DNA of 64,000 nucleotides from the NCBI GenBank assembly GCA_012927625.1, contig JABBOV010000009.1, forward strand, positions 1 to 64,000, read 5' to 3'. Position numbers and translations under genes: made by a program. Below are positions 42,874 through 52,906 of this stretch, in pieces. The notes below the pieces were generated by a model that saw only the letters and a list, made by a program, of their open reading frames with translations, was not told where the DNA came from and ran no database searches. Within the stretch, counting starts at the first letter, position 1. Each line of letters opens with the position of its first letter. The DNA comes from Glaciimonas sp. (GTDB taxonomy: Bacteria; Pseudomonadota; Gammaproteobacteria; Burkholderiales; Burkholderiaceae_D).

Positions 42874-44088
42874 GTGGCAAAACAAATCTGCATCAATCAT
42901 GTATTCAAAGTGTTCGGCGATGCACCGCAAGATGCACTCGAACTGGTACGTCAAGGCTGCACCAAAGAGGAAGTCCTGGCGCGCACCGGCAACACGATCG
43001 GCGTGTTCGACGCCAGCTTTACCATCGAGGCTGGTGAAATTTTCGTCATCATGGGGCTGTCCGGGTCGGGCAAATCGACCTTGGTGCGCTTGCTCAACCG
43101 ACTGATTGAACCGACTGCCGGCACCATTCTGGTCAACGGCTCTGACATTAACGATCTGTCCGACGCCCAGTTGCGTGCCTTGCGCCGCAAGGACATCAGC
43201 ATGGTGTTCCAATCCTTTGCGCTGATGCCACACATGACGGTGCTAGACAATACGGCGTTCGGTCTGGAACTGGCCGGCGTCGGTCACGCCGAGCGCACTT
43301 CTCAGGCGGCACAGGCACTGGAGCAAGTGGGCCTCACCGGCTGGGGCGCGAGCTACCCGGACGAGCTTTCCGGCGGCATGCAGCAGCGCGTGGGTTTGGC
43401 GCGGGCGCTGGCGTCGGACCCATCCATCCTGCTGATGGACGAAGCTTTTTCAGCTCTCGATCCGATCATCCGCACTGAGATGCAGTCGGAGCTTTTACGG
43501 CTGCAGCAGGTCAAGCGCCGCACCGTGGTTTTCATTTCGCACGATCTGGATGAAGCGATGCGCATTGGTGATCGCATAGCCATCATGAAAGACGGTCATG
43601 TGGTGCAGGTCGGCACGCCCGATGAAATTTTGCGCAATCCGGCTGACGACTATGTGCGCAGCTTCATATACGGCGTGGATGCGGCAGCCGTGTTCAAGGC
43701 TGTTGACATCGCGCAAAAAAAACAGATCGTGGTGTCCGAGCACTCCAATCGGGGCGCCCGCGCCGCACTCAAGATGCTGGAGGATCAGGATCGCAACTAC
43801 GCTTACGTGGTCGGCCCAATGAAGCAATACTTGGGCGTGGTCTCGGCCGACTCGCTGCACGCTGCGCTGCACGATCATGTCGGCCCACTCGGCTTGGCCC
43901 CCGCCTACTTGCCGGATGTGACGCCGATTGCCGCGGATGCGCCGGTCAGCGAATTGTTCGGCCAGGTGGCGCAGGTGCACTACGCCGTGCCCGTGGTGGC
44001 CGCAGACGGGCGTTTTTGCGGCGCTATTAGCAAGACAATCCTGCTGAAATTCTTGGATCGCGATACCCCTGTAGTGCCCGCGCTCTAA
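42874..44088 (+). CDS. proV: glycine betaine/proline ABC ATPase ProV
   Basis: A 404-residue ATPase. GTG at 42874 is taken as start because GGAGG lies eight bases upstream and the product then begins VAKQICINHVFKVFG, the ProV opening. Walker A GLSGSGKST, signature LSGGMQQRVGLARAL, Walker B ILLMDEAFSALDP, and two C-terminal CBS-type repeats (about 280-400) that sense ionic strength in homologues. It is the first gene of proVWX, the osmoprotectant importer. Osmotic regulation is inferred from the family. Confidence 0.95.
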   Translation: MAKQICINHVFKVFGDAPQDALELVRQGCTKEEVLARTGNTIGVFDASFTIEAGEIFVIMGLSGSGKSTLVRLLNRLIEPTAGTILVNGSDINDLSDAQLRALRRKDISMVFQSFALMPHMTVLDNTAFGLELAGVGHAERTSQAAQALEQVGLTGWGASYPDELSGGMQQRVGLARALASDPSILLMDEAFSALDPIIRTEMQSELLRLQQVKRRTVVFISHDLDEAMRIGDRIAIMKDGHVVQVGTPDEILRNPADDYVRSFIYGVDAAAVFKAVDIAQKKQIVVSEHSNRGARAALKMLEDQDRNYAYVVGPMKQYLGVVSADSLHAALHDHVGPLGLAPAYLPDVTPIAADAPVSELFGQVAQVHYAVPVVAADGRFCGAISKTILLKFLDRDTPVVPAL

Positions 44089-44107
44089 ATCTGAAAGGTT
44101 TCCCCTC

Positions 44108-45307
44108 ATGCAAAACACATCCACACCGGAGGCGCACCCAATTGGTTCCAGCGCCAGTCCCTCTCCCTGGGACAGCACCGCGCAGATTAGCCCGGCGGCA
44201 CCGCCACCGGCAGACGCCGACCCTTGGCTGAATACCCCAGCGCCGACCGGCTCAGCGGGCGACAGCGCAGCGGCAGCAAGCAATTGGCTGGACGCCCCAG
44301 CCGCTGCAGTGCCTACCGATGGCGGCAGTGCAGACGGTTGGCAAATTCAGCAATTGTGGGATGGTTCGTTGCCGATCGAATCCTGGATTAACCGGGGTCT
44401 GGACTGGGTGGTGTTGCACTTTCGTCCTTTTTTCCAGACTGTGCGTGCGCCCATCGATAGTACGCTGACCTGGGTCGAAGCTTTGCTGCAAAGCGTGCCA
44501 TCGCTGGCAATGGTCGCACTGTTCGGCCTGGTGGCCTGGCAATTTGCCGGCCGTGCGGTGGCACTCGGCACGGTGATATCGCTGTTGGTAGTGGTAATGC
44601 TGGGCATCTGGCCCGAAGCCATGGTCACGCTGTCGCTGGTGTTGACCTCGCTGGTGTTTTGCCTGGTCGTGGGCTTGCCGCTGGGTATTTTGCTGGCCAG
44701 CAGCAATCGTGCACAGCGCATCATGCGCCCGTTGCTGGATGCCATGCAGACCACGCCGGCCTTCGTGTATCTGGTTCCGGTGGTGATGCTGTTCGGCATC
44801 GGCAACGTGCCGGGCGTGATCGTCACCATCATCTTTGCGTTGCCGCCGCTGGTGCGGCTCACCAATCTCGGTATCCGTCAGGTGCGCCCCGACTTGATCG
44901 AGGCGGCACGCGCTTACGGCGCGTCACCCTGGCAACTGTTACTCAAAGTGCAATTGCCACTGGCCATGCCTTCCATCTTGGCCGGGGTCAACCAGACGCT
45001 GATGTTATCGCTGTCGATGGTGGTGATTGCTTCCATGATTGCAGTGGGCGGTCTGGGTCAGATGGTGCTGCGCGGTATTGGTCGCCTGGACATGGGCTTG
45101 GCCACTGTGGGCGGCCTGGGCATAGTGCTGCTAGCGATTTCACTGGACCGCATCACGCAAGCGGCGGGCCAGCCGCGTCGCGGTGTTCGCCACTGGTGGC
45201 ACACCGGCCCGACCGGGCTGGTGTGGCGCTTGCTGCGCCACAGCGGCAAGCCATCCGAGGGCGTTGCCGAGCAACCTGTACCACCGGCTCCGACCTCCCC
45301 TGCGTAG
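44108..45307 (+). CDS. proW: glycine betaine/proline ABC permease ProW
   Basis: A 399-residue permease. About 75 residues of soluble Pro/Ala/Ser-rich sequence come first, with three degenerate repeats (SPWDST, DPWLNTPAP, SNWLDAPAA); then amphipathic and membrane segments from about residue 115 and the coupling loop EAARAYGASPWQLLLKVQLPLAMPSILAG. A long N-terminal extension is also known in enterobacterial ProW. The C-terminus (about 355-399) is basic and Pro-rich. It follows proV by 19 bp. Confidence 0.93.
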   Translation: MQNTSTPEAHPIGSSASPSPWDSTAQISPAAPPPADADPWLNTPAPTGSAGDSAAAASNWLDAPAAAVPTDGGSADGWQIQQLWDGSLPIESWINRGLDWVVLHFRPFFQTVRAPIDSTLTWVEALLQSVPSLAMVALFGLVAWQFAGRAVALGTVISLLVVVMLGIWPEAMVTLSLVLTSLVFCLVVGLPLGILLASSNRAQRIMRPLLDAMQTTPAFVYLVPVVMLFGIGNVPGVIVTIIFALPPLVRLTNLGIRQVRPDLIEAARAYGASPWQLLLKVQLPLAMPSILAGVNQTLMLSLSMVVIASMIAVGGLGQMVLRGIGRLDMGLATVGGLGIVLLAISLDRITQAAGQPRRGVRHWWHTGPTGLVWRLLRHSGKPSEGVAEQPVPPAPTSPA

Positions 45308-45373
45308 TAACCACAGCGGCACTCAGCCCGCAACCAGCGGTCTTTTCCATCCTGAACTGAAGGAGTTAATCTC

Positions 45374-46402
45374 ATGAAGTTAATCTCAACAATAATGATC
45401 AAGCGGCGCTTTGCCCGCCCTCTGCTAGCCGGCACCCTGCTAGCCCTGGCGGCCCAAGCCTCGGCCGCTACCCTGCCCGGCGAAGGCGTCAAAGTGCTGC
45501 CGCTGCAAAACTCGATTGCCGAAGAAACCTTCCAGACGCTGCTAGTGTCGAAAGCTCTGCAAAAGCTCGGCTACGATGTGCAGCCGATCAAGGAAGTGGC
45601 GCCTCCGACCGCAAACATTGCGATTGCCAACGGCGACGCCACCTTCGTGGCCGACCACTGGAATCCGCTGCACGCCGACTTCTACAAGAACGCTGGCGGC
45701 GACGCCAAGCTCTCGCGCAAGGGCGTGTACTCGGATAATGCGGCCCAAGGCTACCTGATCGACAAAGCCACCGCCACCAAATACAAGATCACCAATATCA
45801 GCCAGTTCGCCGACCCCAAGATCGCCAAGCTGTTCGACACCGATGGCGATGGCAAAGCCGACCTGACCGGTTGCGACCCTGGGTGGGGTTGCGAAGCCGT
45901 CATCGAGCACCAACTCACTGCCTACAAGCTGCGCGATACGGTGACGCACAAGCAAGGCAGCTATGCCGCGCTGATTGCAGACACGCTGACGCGCTTCAAA
46001 GAGGGCAAGCCGGTCTTTTACTACACCTGGACACCCTACTGGGTGAGCGCCCAGCTGCGCCCGGGACGCGATGTGGTCTGGCTGGAGGTGCCTTTTTCCT
46101 CGCTGCCGGGCGAGCAGGCCAAGCTCGACACCAAACTGCCCAATGGCAAGAATTACGGTTTTGTCGTGAACAAGCAGCAAATCGTGGCCAACAAGAAGTT
46201 CGTCGAGGACAACCCAGCCGCCGGCAAGCTGTTTGAAGTGATGCAACTGCCCATTAGCGATATCAGCGCGCAAAACATGCGCATGAATGCAGGCGAGAAC
46301 AAGCCGGCAGACATCGAACGCCACACCAACGGCTGGATCAAGGGACACCAGAAAACCTTCGATAGCTGGATTGCGCAAGCACTGGCCGCCGCCAGGAAGT
46401 AA
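45374..46402 (+). CDS. proX: glycine betaine/proline-binding protein ProX
   Basis: A 342-residue periplasmic binding protein with a signal peptide ([22 protein letters not shown]) and AAGGAG before the ATG at 45374. Aromatic residues typical of the quaternary-amine pocket are present ([27 protein letters not shown]). It follows proW by 66 bp and closes the operon, with a strong terminator 23 bp after its stop. ProX delivers betaine to ProW/ProV under osmotic stress. Confidence 0.94.
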   Translation: MKLISTIMIKRRFARPLLAGTLLALAAQASAATLPGEGVKVLPLQNSIAEETFQTLLVSKALQKLGYDVQPIKEVAPPTANIAIANGDATFVADHWNPLHADFYKNAGGDAKLSRKGVYSDNAAQGYLIDKATATKYKITNISQFADPKIAKLFDTDGDGKADLTGCDPGWGCEAVIEHQLTAYKLRDTVTHKQGSYAALIADTLTRFKEGKPVFYYTWTPYWVSAQLRPGRDVVWLEVPFSSLPGEQAKLDTKLPNGKNYGFVVNKQQIVANKKFVEDNPAAGKLFEVMQLPISDISAQNMRMNAGENKPADIERHTNGWIKGHQKTFDSWIAQALAAARK

Positions 46403-46424
46403 ACGAAGATACGACTAAAACGGC

Positions 46425-46462
46425 TGCCAGCGCTTGGCTAAAGAGTGCTGGCAATTTTTTTT
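46425..46462 (+). terminator. intrinsic terminator after proX
   Basis: TGCCAGC (46425-46431) pairs with GCTGGCA (46447-46453), then A and eight Ts. It closes the proVWX unit. Confidence 0.88.
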
Positions 46463-46694
46463 AATACCCTCCGGGTTATCTTGCGAACAACCAATCGCCA
46501 TATCGTATGGCTGCCAACCGGTCCGAGCGCAGAGTTGGCCAGGGCCTTCTCCTATGCAGACCGACGCCGGAATGCAGGCACCGCGTGCGTATTGGCGTAT
46601 AGCGCGGGTGGCGTAAAATAGGACTCCTTTGCGCCATTCCCCATGGCATCAGTGGCGCGCAGCCGACCATATTCCGTACCTGATAGGTAACTCC

Positions 46695-48089
46695 ATGAAT
46701 TTTGCCTTGCCCGATATAGAAATTTCAGAACAGCTGATTCGCCGCTTCGATACCCTAGGCCCGCGGTATACCTCGTATCCGACCGCAGATCGCTTTCACG
46801 CCGAATTCAATACCGCGTCTTACAACGCGCAGCTGGAACAGCGCGTTTCCAACGCAGGCAACAATCCACCGCTGTCGATTTACGTACACATACCGTTTTG
46901 TGAGTCGCTGTGTTATTTCTGCGCCTGCAACAAGATCATTACCAAGGAGCATGGCCGGGCAGCCGAATACCTGCGCTATCTGGACAAGGAAATGGCGCTG
47001 GTGGCCGCGCGCATAGGATGCGATCGGCAGACCGCGCAGTTGCATTTCGGCGGCGGCACGCCGACTTTTTTAAGTCCTGACGAATTACGCCAGCTAATGC
47101 AGATGCTGCGCAGCCATTTCAATTTCTTGCCGGACGCCGAACTGGGCATCGAAATCGATCCGCGCACTGTCAGCGACGACACCATGGCGCTACTGGGCGA
47201 ACTGGGCTTCAATCGCACCAGCTTCGGGGTGCAGGATTTCGACCCTGCGGTGCAACAAGCGGTGAACCGGATTCAGCCGCGGGAGATGGTCGAAAAAGCC
47301 GTCAGCGCCAGTCGCAAGGCCGGCTTTGTATCGGTCAATGCCGATCTGATTTACGGACTGCCGAAGCAATCTCTGGCAAGCTTCGACCGCACGTTGGACA
47401 GCATTATCGAATTGTCGCCGGATCGCATCGCGCTGTATAACTACGCGCATCTGCCGAGCCGCTTCAAGGCGCAGCGCCTGATTGTCGACAGCGACTTGCC
47501 TTCGGCCGAGGAACGGCTGCAGATTTTTCTGTTGTCGATGCGCCGCCTGCTGGAAGCCGGTTATGTGTATATCGGTCTGGATCACTTTGCCAAGCCGGAC
47601 GATGAATTGAACCGTGCACGCCTGAATAAAAGTTTGCATCGTAATTTTCAGGGGTATACCACGCGCGCCGACTGCGACCTGGTCGGCTTGGGCGTGTCCG
47701 CTATCAGCAAAGTAGGCGATTCGTATAGCCAGGCGGTGCGTACCGTAACTGAGTATTACCAACGCATCGACAGCGGCGAACTGCCGATCGATCGCGGTTA
47801 TGCGCTCTCGATGGACGATGTGTTGCGGCGTCAGGTAATCATGGAGCTGATGTGCAGCGGACCGGTCGATTTTGATGCAATCAATCGGGCCTATGACATT
47901 GATTTTGTCAGCTACTTCGCACCCGAGCTGGGCTTGCTGGCACAGTATGAAGAAGCCGGCCTGATCACTGTCGACGCCCGCAGCATCCAGGTCAGTGCCA
48001 AGGGACGGCTGTTCGTGCGCGCGGTCGGAATGGTGTTCGATAAATACCTGATTCAAAATACCACTTCGAAATTTTCCAAGCTTATTTGA
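46695..48089 (+). CDS. hemN: oxygen-independent coproporphyrinogen III dehydrogenase
   Basis: A 464-residue radical-SAM enzyme that converts coproporphyrinogen III to protoporphyrinogen IX under low oxygen. The SAM cluster ligands are C69, C73 and C76 (PFCESLCYFCACN). Other family marks: YTSYPTADRFH, FGGGTPTFLSPDEL and GFNRTSFGVQDFDP. The start at 46695 is chosen for the MNFALPDIEISEQLIRRFD opening; AGGTAA precedes it. No clear FNR box was found in the 290 bp before it, unlike in many hemN genes. Confidence 0.95.
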   Translation: MNFALPDIEISEQLIRRFDTLGPRYTSYPTADRFHAEFNTASYNAQLEQRVSNAGNNPPLSIYVHIPFCESLCYFCACNKIITKEHGRAAEYLRYLDKEMALVAARIGCDRQTAQLHFGGGTPTFLSPDELRQLMQMLRSHFNFLPDAELGIEIDPRTVSDDTMALLGELGFNRTSFGVQDFDPAVQQAVNRIQPREMVEKAVSASRKAGFVSVNADLIYGLPKQSLASFDRTLDSIIELSPDRIALYNYAHLPSRFKAQRLIVDSDLPSAEERLQIFLLSMRRLLEAGYVYIGLDHFAKPDDELNRARLNKSLHRNFQGYTTRADCDLVGLGVSAISKVGDSYSQAVRTVTEYYQRIDSGELPIDRGYALSMDDVLRRQVIMELMCSGPVDFDAINRAYDIDFVSYFAPELGLLAQYEEAGLITVDARSIQVSAKGRLFVRAVGMVFDKYLIQNTTSKFSKLI

Positions 48090-48097
48090 AAACAAGT

Positions 48098-48170
48098 GGG
48101 GTATGTTGTAAATCATAGTGTTACACGCATAATAAATATGCGTATATTAAAAATACATAGGCACGTATGT
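48098..48170 (+). repeat. dispersed 75-bp element, copy 6
   Basis: GGGGTAT, 20 nt, ACGCAT, 18 nt, AAAAATAC, 8 nt, GTAT. It begins nine bases after the hemN stop. It is the only copy not antiparallel to a following gene: the next gene (48313) runs in the same direction as the element. Confidence 0.65.
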
Positions 48171-48312
48171 TGATTTTTAGAAAGTAAAAAAGCGCTTTTT
48201 TTGTGCAGCATCAAATGCTGTGCATGTAGTCTTTTAATTGTCAAAAAGACCTTATATTTTAGCGACCCGATTACTATAATGCGACGACCAACCCATACGA
48301 TAGGAGGTCGGC

Positions 48313-48630
48313 ATGTCTTTTACGCATTCTGTTCTTGTCTCCGCTTTTCTAGCAACGTTATTGACCGCTTGTAAAAAGGCAGAAACCCCGCCTGCCCCAA
48401 CCCTCAGTGGTGCCAGCGGGTCGATTGCGGCCCCTGAAAGTGCGATGCCGTCGCCCGATGCAAAAATACCGGTAGCCTCGCCAGTGTCCGCAACTGGCAG
48501 CGGCAATGCCAGCAGCTCGACGCAAGCCGATCCAAAGGAACTCACCAAGGAACAGGAGGCAACGTCGATGCCGTTATCTGGCCAGGCGAATAACCACTCC
48601 ACGCCAGCTGCTACCGAAGAAAAAAAGTAA
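48313..48630 (+). CDS. small Pro/Ser/Ala-rich lipoprotein
   Basis: A 105-residue protein with AGGAGG before the ATG and a clear lipobox (FLATLLTAC, Cys20) followed by KKAETPPAPT. The mature part is low-complexity (Ala, Ser, Pro, Thr, Glu) without a folded-domain pattern, ending TEEKK. A TATAAT lies near 48275-48280. Possibly a surface or envelope spacer protein; function unknown. Confidence 0.7.
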   Translation: MSFTHSVLVSAFLATLLTACKKAETPPAPTLSGASGSIAAPESAMPSPDAKIPVASPVSATGSGNASSSTQADPKELTKEQEATSMPLSGQANNHSTPAATEEKK

Positions 48631-48841
48631 ATACAGTATTCTTGGCCGGCAAACCATTCAACGGTTTCGGGACAAACAGGTCTCGTGTTGCCCTATGACT
48701 TCAGACTATTCCAGGATTATTTATAACTTTTGGCCCGCAGTACGGAATGGTTTGCGGCCCTCCTCCCAAGCATGGGTATCTACACCAGCACCAACCCTGT
48801 TCATACGGTATTAGCCTGAAATATTGGCAACTCCATCCGTT

Positions 48842-49801
48842 TTAAAGATCGGAGCAAATGCGCCGTTTCGCCGCGTCGTACTCTTCTTTCAGGCGCATCA
48901 CCATTGCGGCCACCGTAGGCACGTCGGTCATCAGGCCAACGCCTTGCCCGGCGCCCCAAATATCACGCCACGCCTTGGCACTACCGGAGCCGAAATTCAT
49001 CGCTGTTTTATCTGCCTGCGGCAAGTTTTCCGGGTCCAATCCTGCCTGGACGATAGATTTTTTCAGGTAGTTGCCATGCACCCCGGTAAATAAATTGGTG
49101 TAGACGATGTCGGCGGCTGCCGACTCGACAATCGCTGCGCGATAATCGTCGCTGACATTCGATTCCTTGGTGGCCAGCCAGCGCGAACCGATATACGCCA
49201 GATCGGCGCCCATTGCCTGCGCGGCGAGAATCGCATCGCCGGTTGCGATCGAACCCGACAGCGCAACCGGGCCTTGGAAAAATTTGCGAATTTCGCCCAC
49301 CAGCGCGAACGGCGACAAAGCACCAGCATGGCCGCCGGCCCCGGCCGCCACCAGAATCAAGCCATCGACCCCGGCTTCCAGCGCTTTTTGCGCGTGACGG
49401 ATCGAAATCACGTCGTGCAACACGATGCCGCCGTAGCTGTGGATCGCATCCAGCATTTCCTTCGGCGGCGCGCGCAAGGAGGAAATGATGATCGGAATCT
49501 GGTGCTTGACGCAGACTACGACGTCGTGCGCTAACCGGTCATTGGACTGGTGGACGATCTGGTTGACTGCAATTGGCCCCACTTTGATGTCAGGATTGGC
49601 CGCTTGGTAGGTCGCCAGTTCAGCCCGAATCTGACTCAGCCAGGTGTCGAGCAACTCCGCCGGGCGCGCGTTGAGCGCCGGGAAAGCGCCGACGATGCCG
49701 GCTTTGCATTGGGCAATCACCAAGGCCGGGCCGCTGGCAATGAATAGCGGAGAACCGATAACCGGAAGACGTAGATTCTGTAGTACCGCAGGCAATGCCA
49801 T
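48842..49801 (-). CDS. nitronate monooxygenase family protein 1
   Basis: A 319-residue FMN-dependent TIM-barrel protein of the 2-nitropropane dioxygenase/NMO family. Marks: LPVIGSPLFIASGPALV at the N-terminus, GVDGLILVAAGAGGHAG (FMN phosphate loop), ALSGSIATGDAILAAQAMGADLAYIGSRWLAT. The start at 49801 lies at the family N-terminus. It is divergent from the crotonase gene with 120 bp between. Substrates of such paralogs vary; some are enoyl-reductase-like. Confidence 0.88.
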   Translation of the reverse strand: MALPAVLQNLRLPVIGSPLFIASGPALVIAQCKAGIVGAFPALNARPAELLDTWLSQIRAELATYQAANPDIKVGPIAVNQIVHQSNDRLAHDVVVCVKHQIPIIISSLRAPPKEMLDAIHSYGGIVLHDVISIRHAQKALEAGVDGLILVAAGAGGHAGALSPFALVGEIRKFFQGPVALSGSIATGDAILAAQAMGADLAYIGSRWLATKESNVSDDYRAAIVESAAADIVYTNLFTGVHGNYLKKSIVQAGLDPENLPQADKTAMNFGSGSAKAWRDIWGAGQGVGLMTDVPTVAAMVMRLKEEYDAAKRRICSDL

Positions 49802-49920
49802 AGTGACCTCACGAAAGTTTCAAATGAAAAATCGATTATAGGGCGAAAAAAGTACGAGCGTGCTAGATTGTCCGCTCTAGCAAATTGGAACACAATCGAT
49901 CGCTATTTCAAGGAGATACC

Positions 49921-50790
49921 ATGCCAAACCAATGCTTCACTTTCACTATCGCCGATCAGGTCGCCCACCTGGTGCTCAATCGCCCACAAGCCATGAACAC
50001 CATGCAGCCGGTATTTTGGCGCGAATTGACTGCGATCCTGACCAGTTTGCAGCGCGATGCACCGGCTCGCGCGCTAGTAATTTCTTCCACCGGCAAACAT
50101 TTTAGCGCCGGGATGGCGCTCGATGTGTTCGCCAATGCCGGCGCTTCCGGCTTCACACTGGATGAAAAGAGCGCTGCCGGGCGCGCCACTATCGCCCACA
50201 CGGTAGCCGAGATGCAACAGGTATTTACCCAGTTGGAACAGTTGCGCATGCCGGTCATCGCCGCCATCCAGGGCGGCTGCATCGGCGGCGCGGTGGATCT
50301 GGCTTGCGCTTGCGATATTCGCCTGACGACAGCCGATGCCTTCTTTTGCATCCAGGAAATCAATATCGGCATGACGGCTGACATGGGCACTTTGCAACGC
50401 TTGCCGAAGTTGATTCCAGAAGGCGTGGTACACGAACTGGCCTACACCGGGCGCCGCCTGTCGGCCCAACGCGCACTGGCGTTGGGATTGTCGAATGCGG
50501 TATTCGAGTCGCAGCCGGAACTGATCGAAGAAGCGCTAGCAATGGCGCACGAAATCGCCCAAAAACCGCCCGTCGCCATCTGGGGCAGTAAGCAAGCGAT
50601 CCACTACGCGCGCGACCATGCAACCCACGATGCACTGCAACAGATGGCTTGGTTGCAGGCCGGCATCTGGCAGGGCAGCAACTTGCTGGAAGCCTTCCTC
50701 GCCAAGCAGCAGAATCGCGCCACCCGGTACGACGATTTGCCGCCGCTGCAATCGTTTGCCGACGCTGATTACACGCTTGGAAATGGGTAA
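49921..50790 (+). CDS. enoyl-CoA hydratase/isomerase (crotonase) family
   Basis: A 289-residue crotonase-fold enzyme. AAGGAG precedes the ATG at 49921. It reads VAHLVLNRPQAMNTMQP, GKHFSAGMALDVF (first oxyanion strand) and IQGGCIGGAVDLACACDIRLTT (second oxyanion motif), then EINIGMTADMGTLQRLPKLIPEG, where acidic residues typical of dienoyl-CoA isomerases and hydratases occur. The specific acyl-CoA cannot be named. It may belong to fatty-acid or branched-chain acid breakdown with the genes to the right. Confidence 0.87.
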   Translation: MPNQCFTFTIADQVAHLVLNRPQAMNTMQPVFWRELTAILTSLQRDAPARALVISSTGKHFSAGMALDVFANAGASGFTLDEKSAAGRATIAHTVAEMQQVFTQLEQLRMPVIAAIQGGCIGGAVDLACACDIRLTTADAFFCIQEINIGMTADMGTLQRLPKLIPEGVVHELAYTGRRLSAQRALALGLSNAVFESQPELIEEALAMAHEIAQKPPVAIWGSKQAIHYARDHATHDALQQMAWLQAGIWQGSNLLEAFLAKQQNRATRYDDLPPLQSFADADYTLGNG

Positions 50791-50979
50791 AAAATCAGTG
50801 CCGTTGGGGACAAGCCGGGAGGGTATGCAACAAGACCGTAATCGCGGGTACAGTGAGGATGCGGCCTAAAGGTAGCGACAGGCTACTTGTCTATAATTGA
50901 AAACGATCAGGCTCAAAAAATACAATTTATCCGGTTGCGGAAATCGTCATTGTTGTCGGAAGTAAAGGCGCAATTACGG

Positions 50980-51912
50980 TCAGACTCGATTAACCAGCAG
51001 GTCGCCTTCAATCACCGCAGCGCCGACTTTCACCAACTGCGCAATCGCCCATTGCGTGAGCACCGGTAGCGGTTGTTGCAGGAAGCGCCGGTTGGCCTCA
51101 AGCAATATGTGCATCTGCGACAGCAGTTGCGGCAGCTCGGCTAGTGCAATGCGTTGCCGATCCAGCAACAGGAATTTGAGTAGCACCTTGACCGCATTCT
51201 GCGCGTTGCGCACCGGATCTGCGGATAGATAATCTATGCGGGAAAACGCGACATCAAGTGCCTGTTGCACGCCATTAAAAGGTGCGCCGTGGCCTGGAAT
51301 AACCACGTGGACGTCGAGTGTGGCGATTAGTTCCAGCGTGGCACGCACTTCGGCAAAGCCGGATTCACCTACCAGTTCCGGGAAAACCACACCGAAACCG
51401 TTTTGCCATAACGCGTCGGCGGAAATCAGAATTCGTTCTTCAGGACAAAACAGAATCAGCGAATGCGGGTCATGGCCGGGCGCACCCAGCACTTGCCACT
51501 CCATGTCGCCCAGCGTCAGCGTGGCGCCGGCCTCGATGGTATCGTCAAAACTGAAACGCGCGCATTGCTGGCCGGTGGCGCTGAAACTCAGCGCGTCTTC
51601 ATCCCAAACACTGACTTTTTGCGCTTCGGAGGCGGGAATCGTAGTACGGCAGTCGTATGCTTGCTGCAGCACGGCATTGCCACCGCAATGGTCGGAATGC
51701 AGATGGGTGTTGATCAATCGTTCCAGCGGCCGTCCCTGTAGCGCGTATTGCACCAGCGCCAGGGTTTGCGCCGCGTGCGTGTGGTAGCCGCTGTCGATTA
51801 GGGCGGTCTGACTGCGTCCGCCAAACAGGATATTGTTGGAAGACAGCCAGCCGCGTTCCAGAACCTGCATAGTGGCCGGCAGGTGCGCCGGCGGATTGGT
51901 TGGCTGCGTCAT
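50980..51912 (-). CDS. metallo-beta-lactamase-fold hydrolase
   Basis: A 310-residue MBL-fold protein. Metal-site motifs: HLHSDHCGG (about residue 91-99), GAPGHDPHSLILFCPEE, ISADALWQ and VIPGHGAPFNG. The C-terminal third is helical and unlike glyoxalase II. No signal peptide is seen. Function could be a thioesterase or lactonase; not predictable. Confidence 0.85.
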   Translation of the reverse strand: MTQPTNPPAHLPATMQVLERGWLSSNNILFGGRSQTALIDSGYHTHAAQTLALVQYALQGRPLERLINTHLHSDHCGGNAVLQQAYDCRTTIPASEAQKVSVWDEDALSFSATGQQCARFSFDDTIEAGATLTLGDMEWQVLGAPGHDPHSLILFCPEERILISADALWQNGFGVVFPELVGESGFAEVRATLELIATLDVHVVIPGHGAPFNGVQQALDVAFSRIDYLSADPVRNAQNAVKVLLKFLLLDRQRIALAELPQLLSQMHILLEANRRFLQQPLPVLTQWAIAQLVKVGAAVIEGDLLVNRV

Positions 51913-52123
51913 TTCATGCTTTCATCTGGTAGGTCAGTGATATTTTGGCGCGCTGCACATCGGCCCAGAGTACTTGATGGTTGTGCAGCCAGCGCAATCG
52001 TCAAAAAAGCGGCTACGTATTTGAACCCCTTGGGCCACTTGCAGCAAACAGGAATAGTCACGATTCGCTCGGGCTGGTAAAACGGCATGGGCATTCATAA
52101 AGGCTAAGGGTCCGGTTATTGTT

Positions 52124-52333
52124 CTATTTTTGCGCAGTGCGGCGCTGGATTTCCTGCCACATCGTGCGTTTATCGTTTTCGCTGGCTTGGCTCCAGGCGA
52201 TGATTTCTGGAATGGTGCGCCGGCAGCCTAGACACAGGCCTGAGGCATCATCCATTTTGCACAGATTGATGCAGGGCGATGGTAGCGGGCCGACGTGGGT
52301 TTCGGGATCGAAATCCTGGATAGGCTTGGTCAT
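52124..52333 (-). CDS. DUF1289 family small protein
   Basis: A 69-residue protein with four Cys in the family pattern (SPCINLCKMDDASGLCLGCRRT) followed by the conserved EIIAWSQASENDKRTMW. The Cys set probably binds a metal. Its ATG overlaps the stop of the thioesterase gene (ATGA), so the two are translationally coupled. Function of the family is unknown. Confidence 0.85.
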   Translation of the reverse strand: MTKPIQDFDPETHVGPLPSPCINLCKMDDASGLCLGCRRTIPEIIAWSQASENDKRTMWQEIQRRTAQK

Positions 52334-52758
52334 GCCGACAACCGCGTTTTCTTCTCTGCCAATTTGGCGTTGAAGCGTTCCGGCAGGATGACCGCACGTT
52401 CGTGCGTACCCTCGGCAATCTTGTCCAGTGCGTCCCAAGCCTCGACCTGAAACACGATACGACGGCCCTCGACGGCGGTCACTACACCCTTGATATGCAG
52501 CGCCATGCCGGGCGGCGTCGCTGCCAGATGCCTGAAATTGACCATGGTGCCCAAACTCTGTTCGCGCGGCCAATCCATAAACCGCATGATGCCATTGACA
52601 CAGGCCAACTCCATCAGTCCCACCATGTAACCGGTGGCGAGAACATCAGGCATTTCGCGGCAAAACGCGGTGTCGTGATATAGGTTCGGCACAGTCGCGC
52701 GTTCAGGAATGACGGTGCGCCACTCGAAAGTGACGCCAGCTTGCAAATCGGGGCTCAT
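52330..52758 (-). CDS. hotdog-fold thioesterase, FlK-like
   Basis: A 142-residue protein with a hotdog-fold pattern: TGYMVGLMELACVNGIMRFM (central helix with catalytic-type Glu) and GTMVNFRHLAATPPGMALHIKGVVTAVEGRRIVFQVEAWD. It resembles fluoroacetyl-CoA-type thioesterases of the hotdog superfamily. It is followed by the coupled DUF1289 gene. The natural acyl-CoA is unknown. Confidence 0.75.
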   Translation of the reverse strand: MSPDLQAGVTFEWRTVIPERATVPNLYHDTAFCREMPDVLATGYMVGLMELACVNGIMRFMDWPREQSLGTMVNFRHLAATPPGMALHIKGVVTAVEGRRIVFQVEAWDALDKIAEGTHERAVILPERFNAKLAEKKTRLSA

Positions 52759-52906
52759 TGGTTGAGTTTCATAATCGGAATTGGAGGAGAAAAAACCATT
52801 GTGCCGTTAAAATGCAACGTTTTTTGGTTGCGCGACGGCTGGTCCGCGCAGTAGTGAAAAGGAATTCGGCAAAAACGACCGCGCACCTCAGATTACTACG
52901 TACGCG

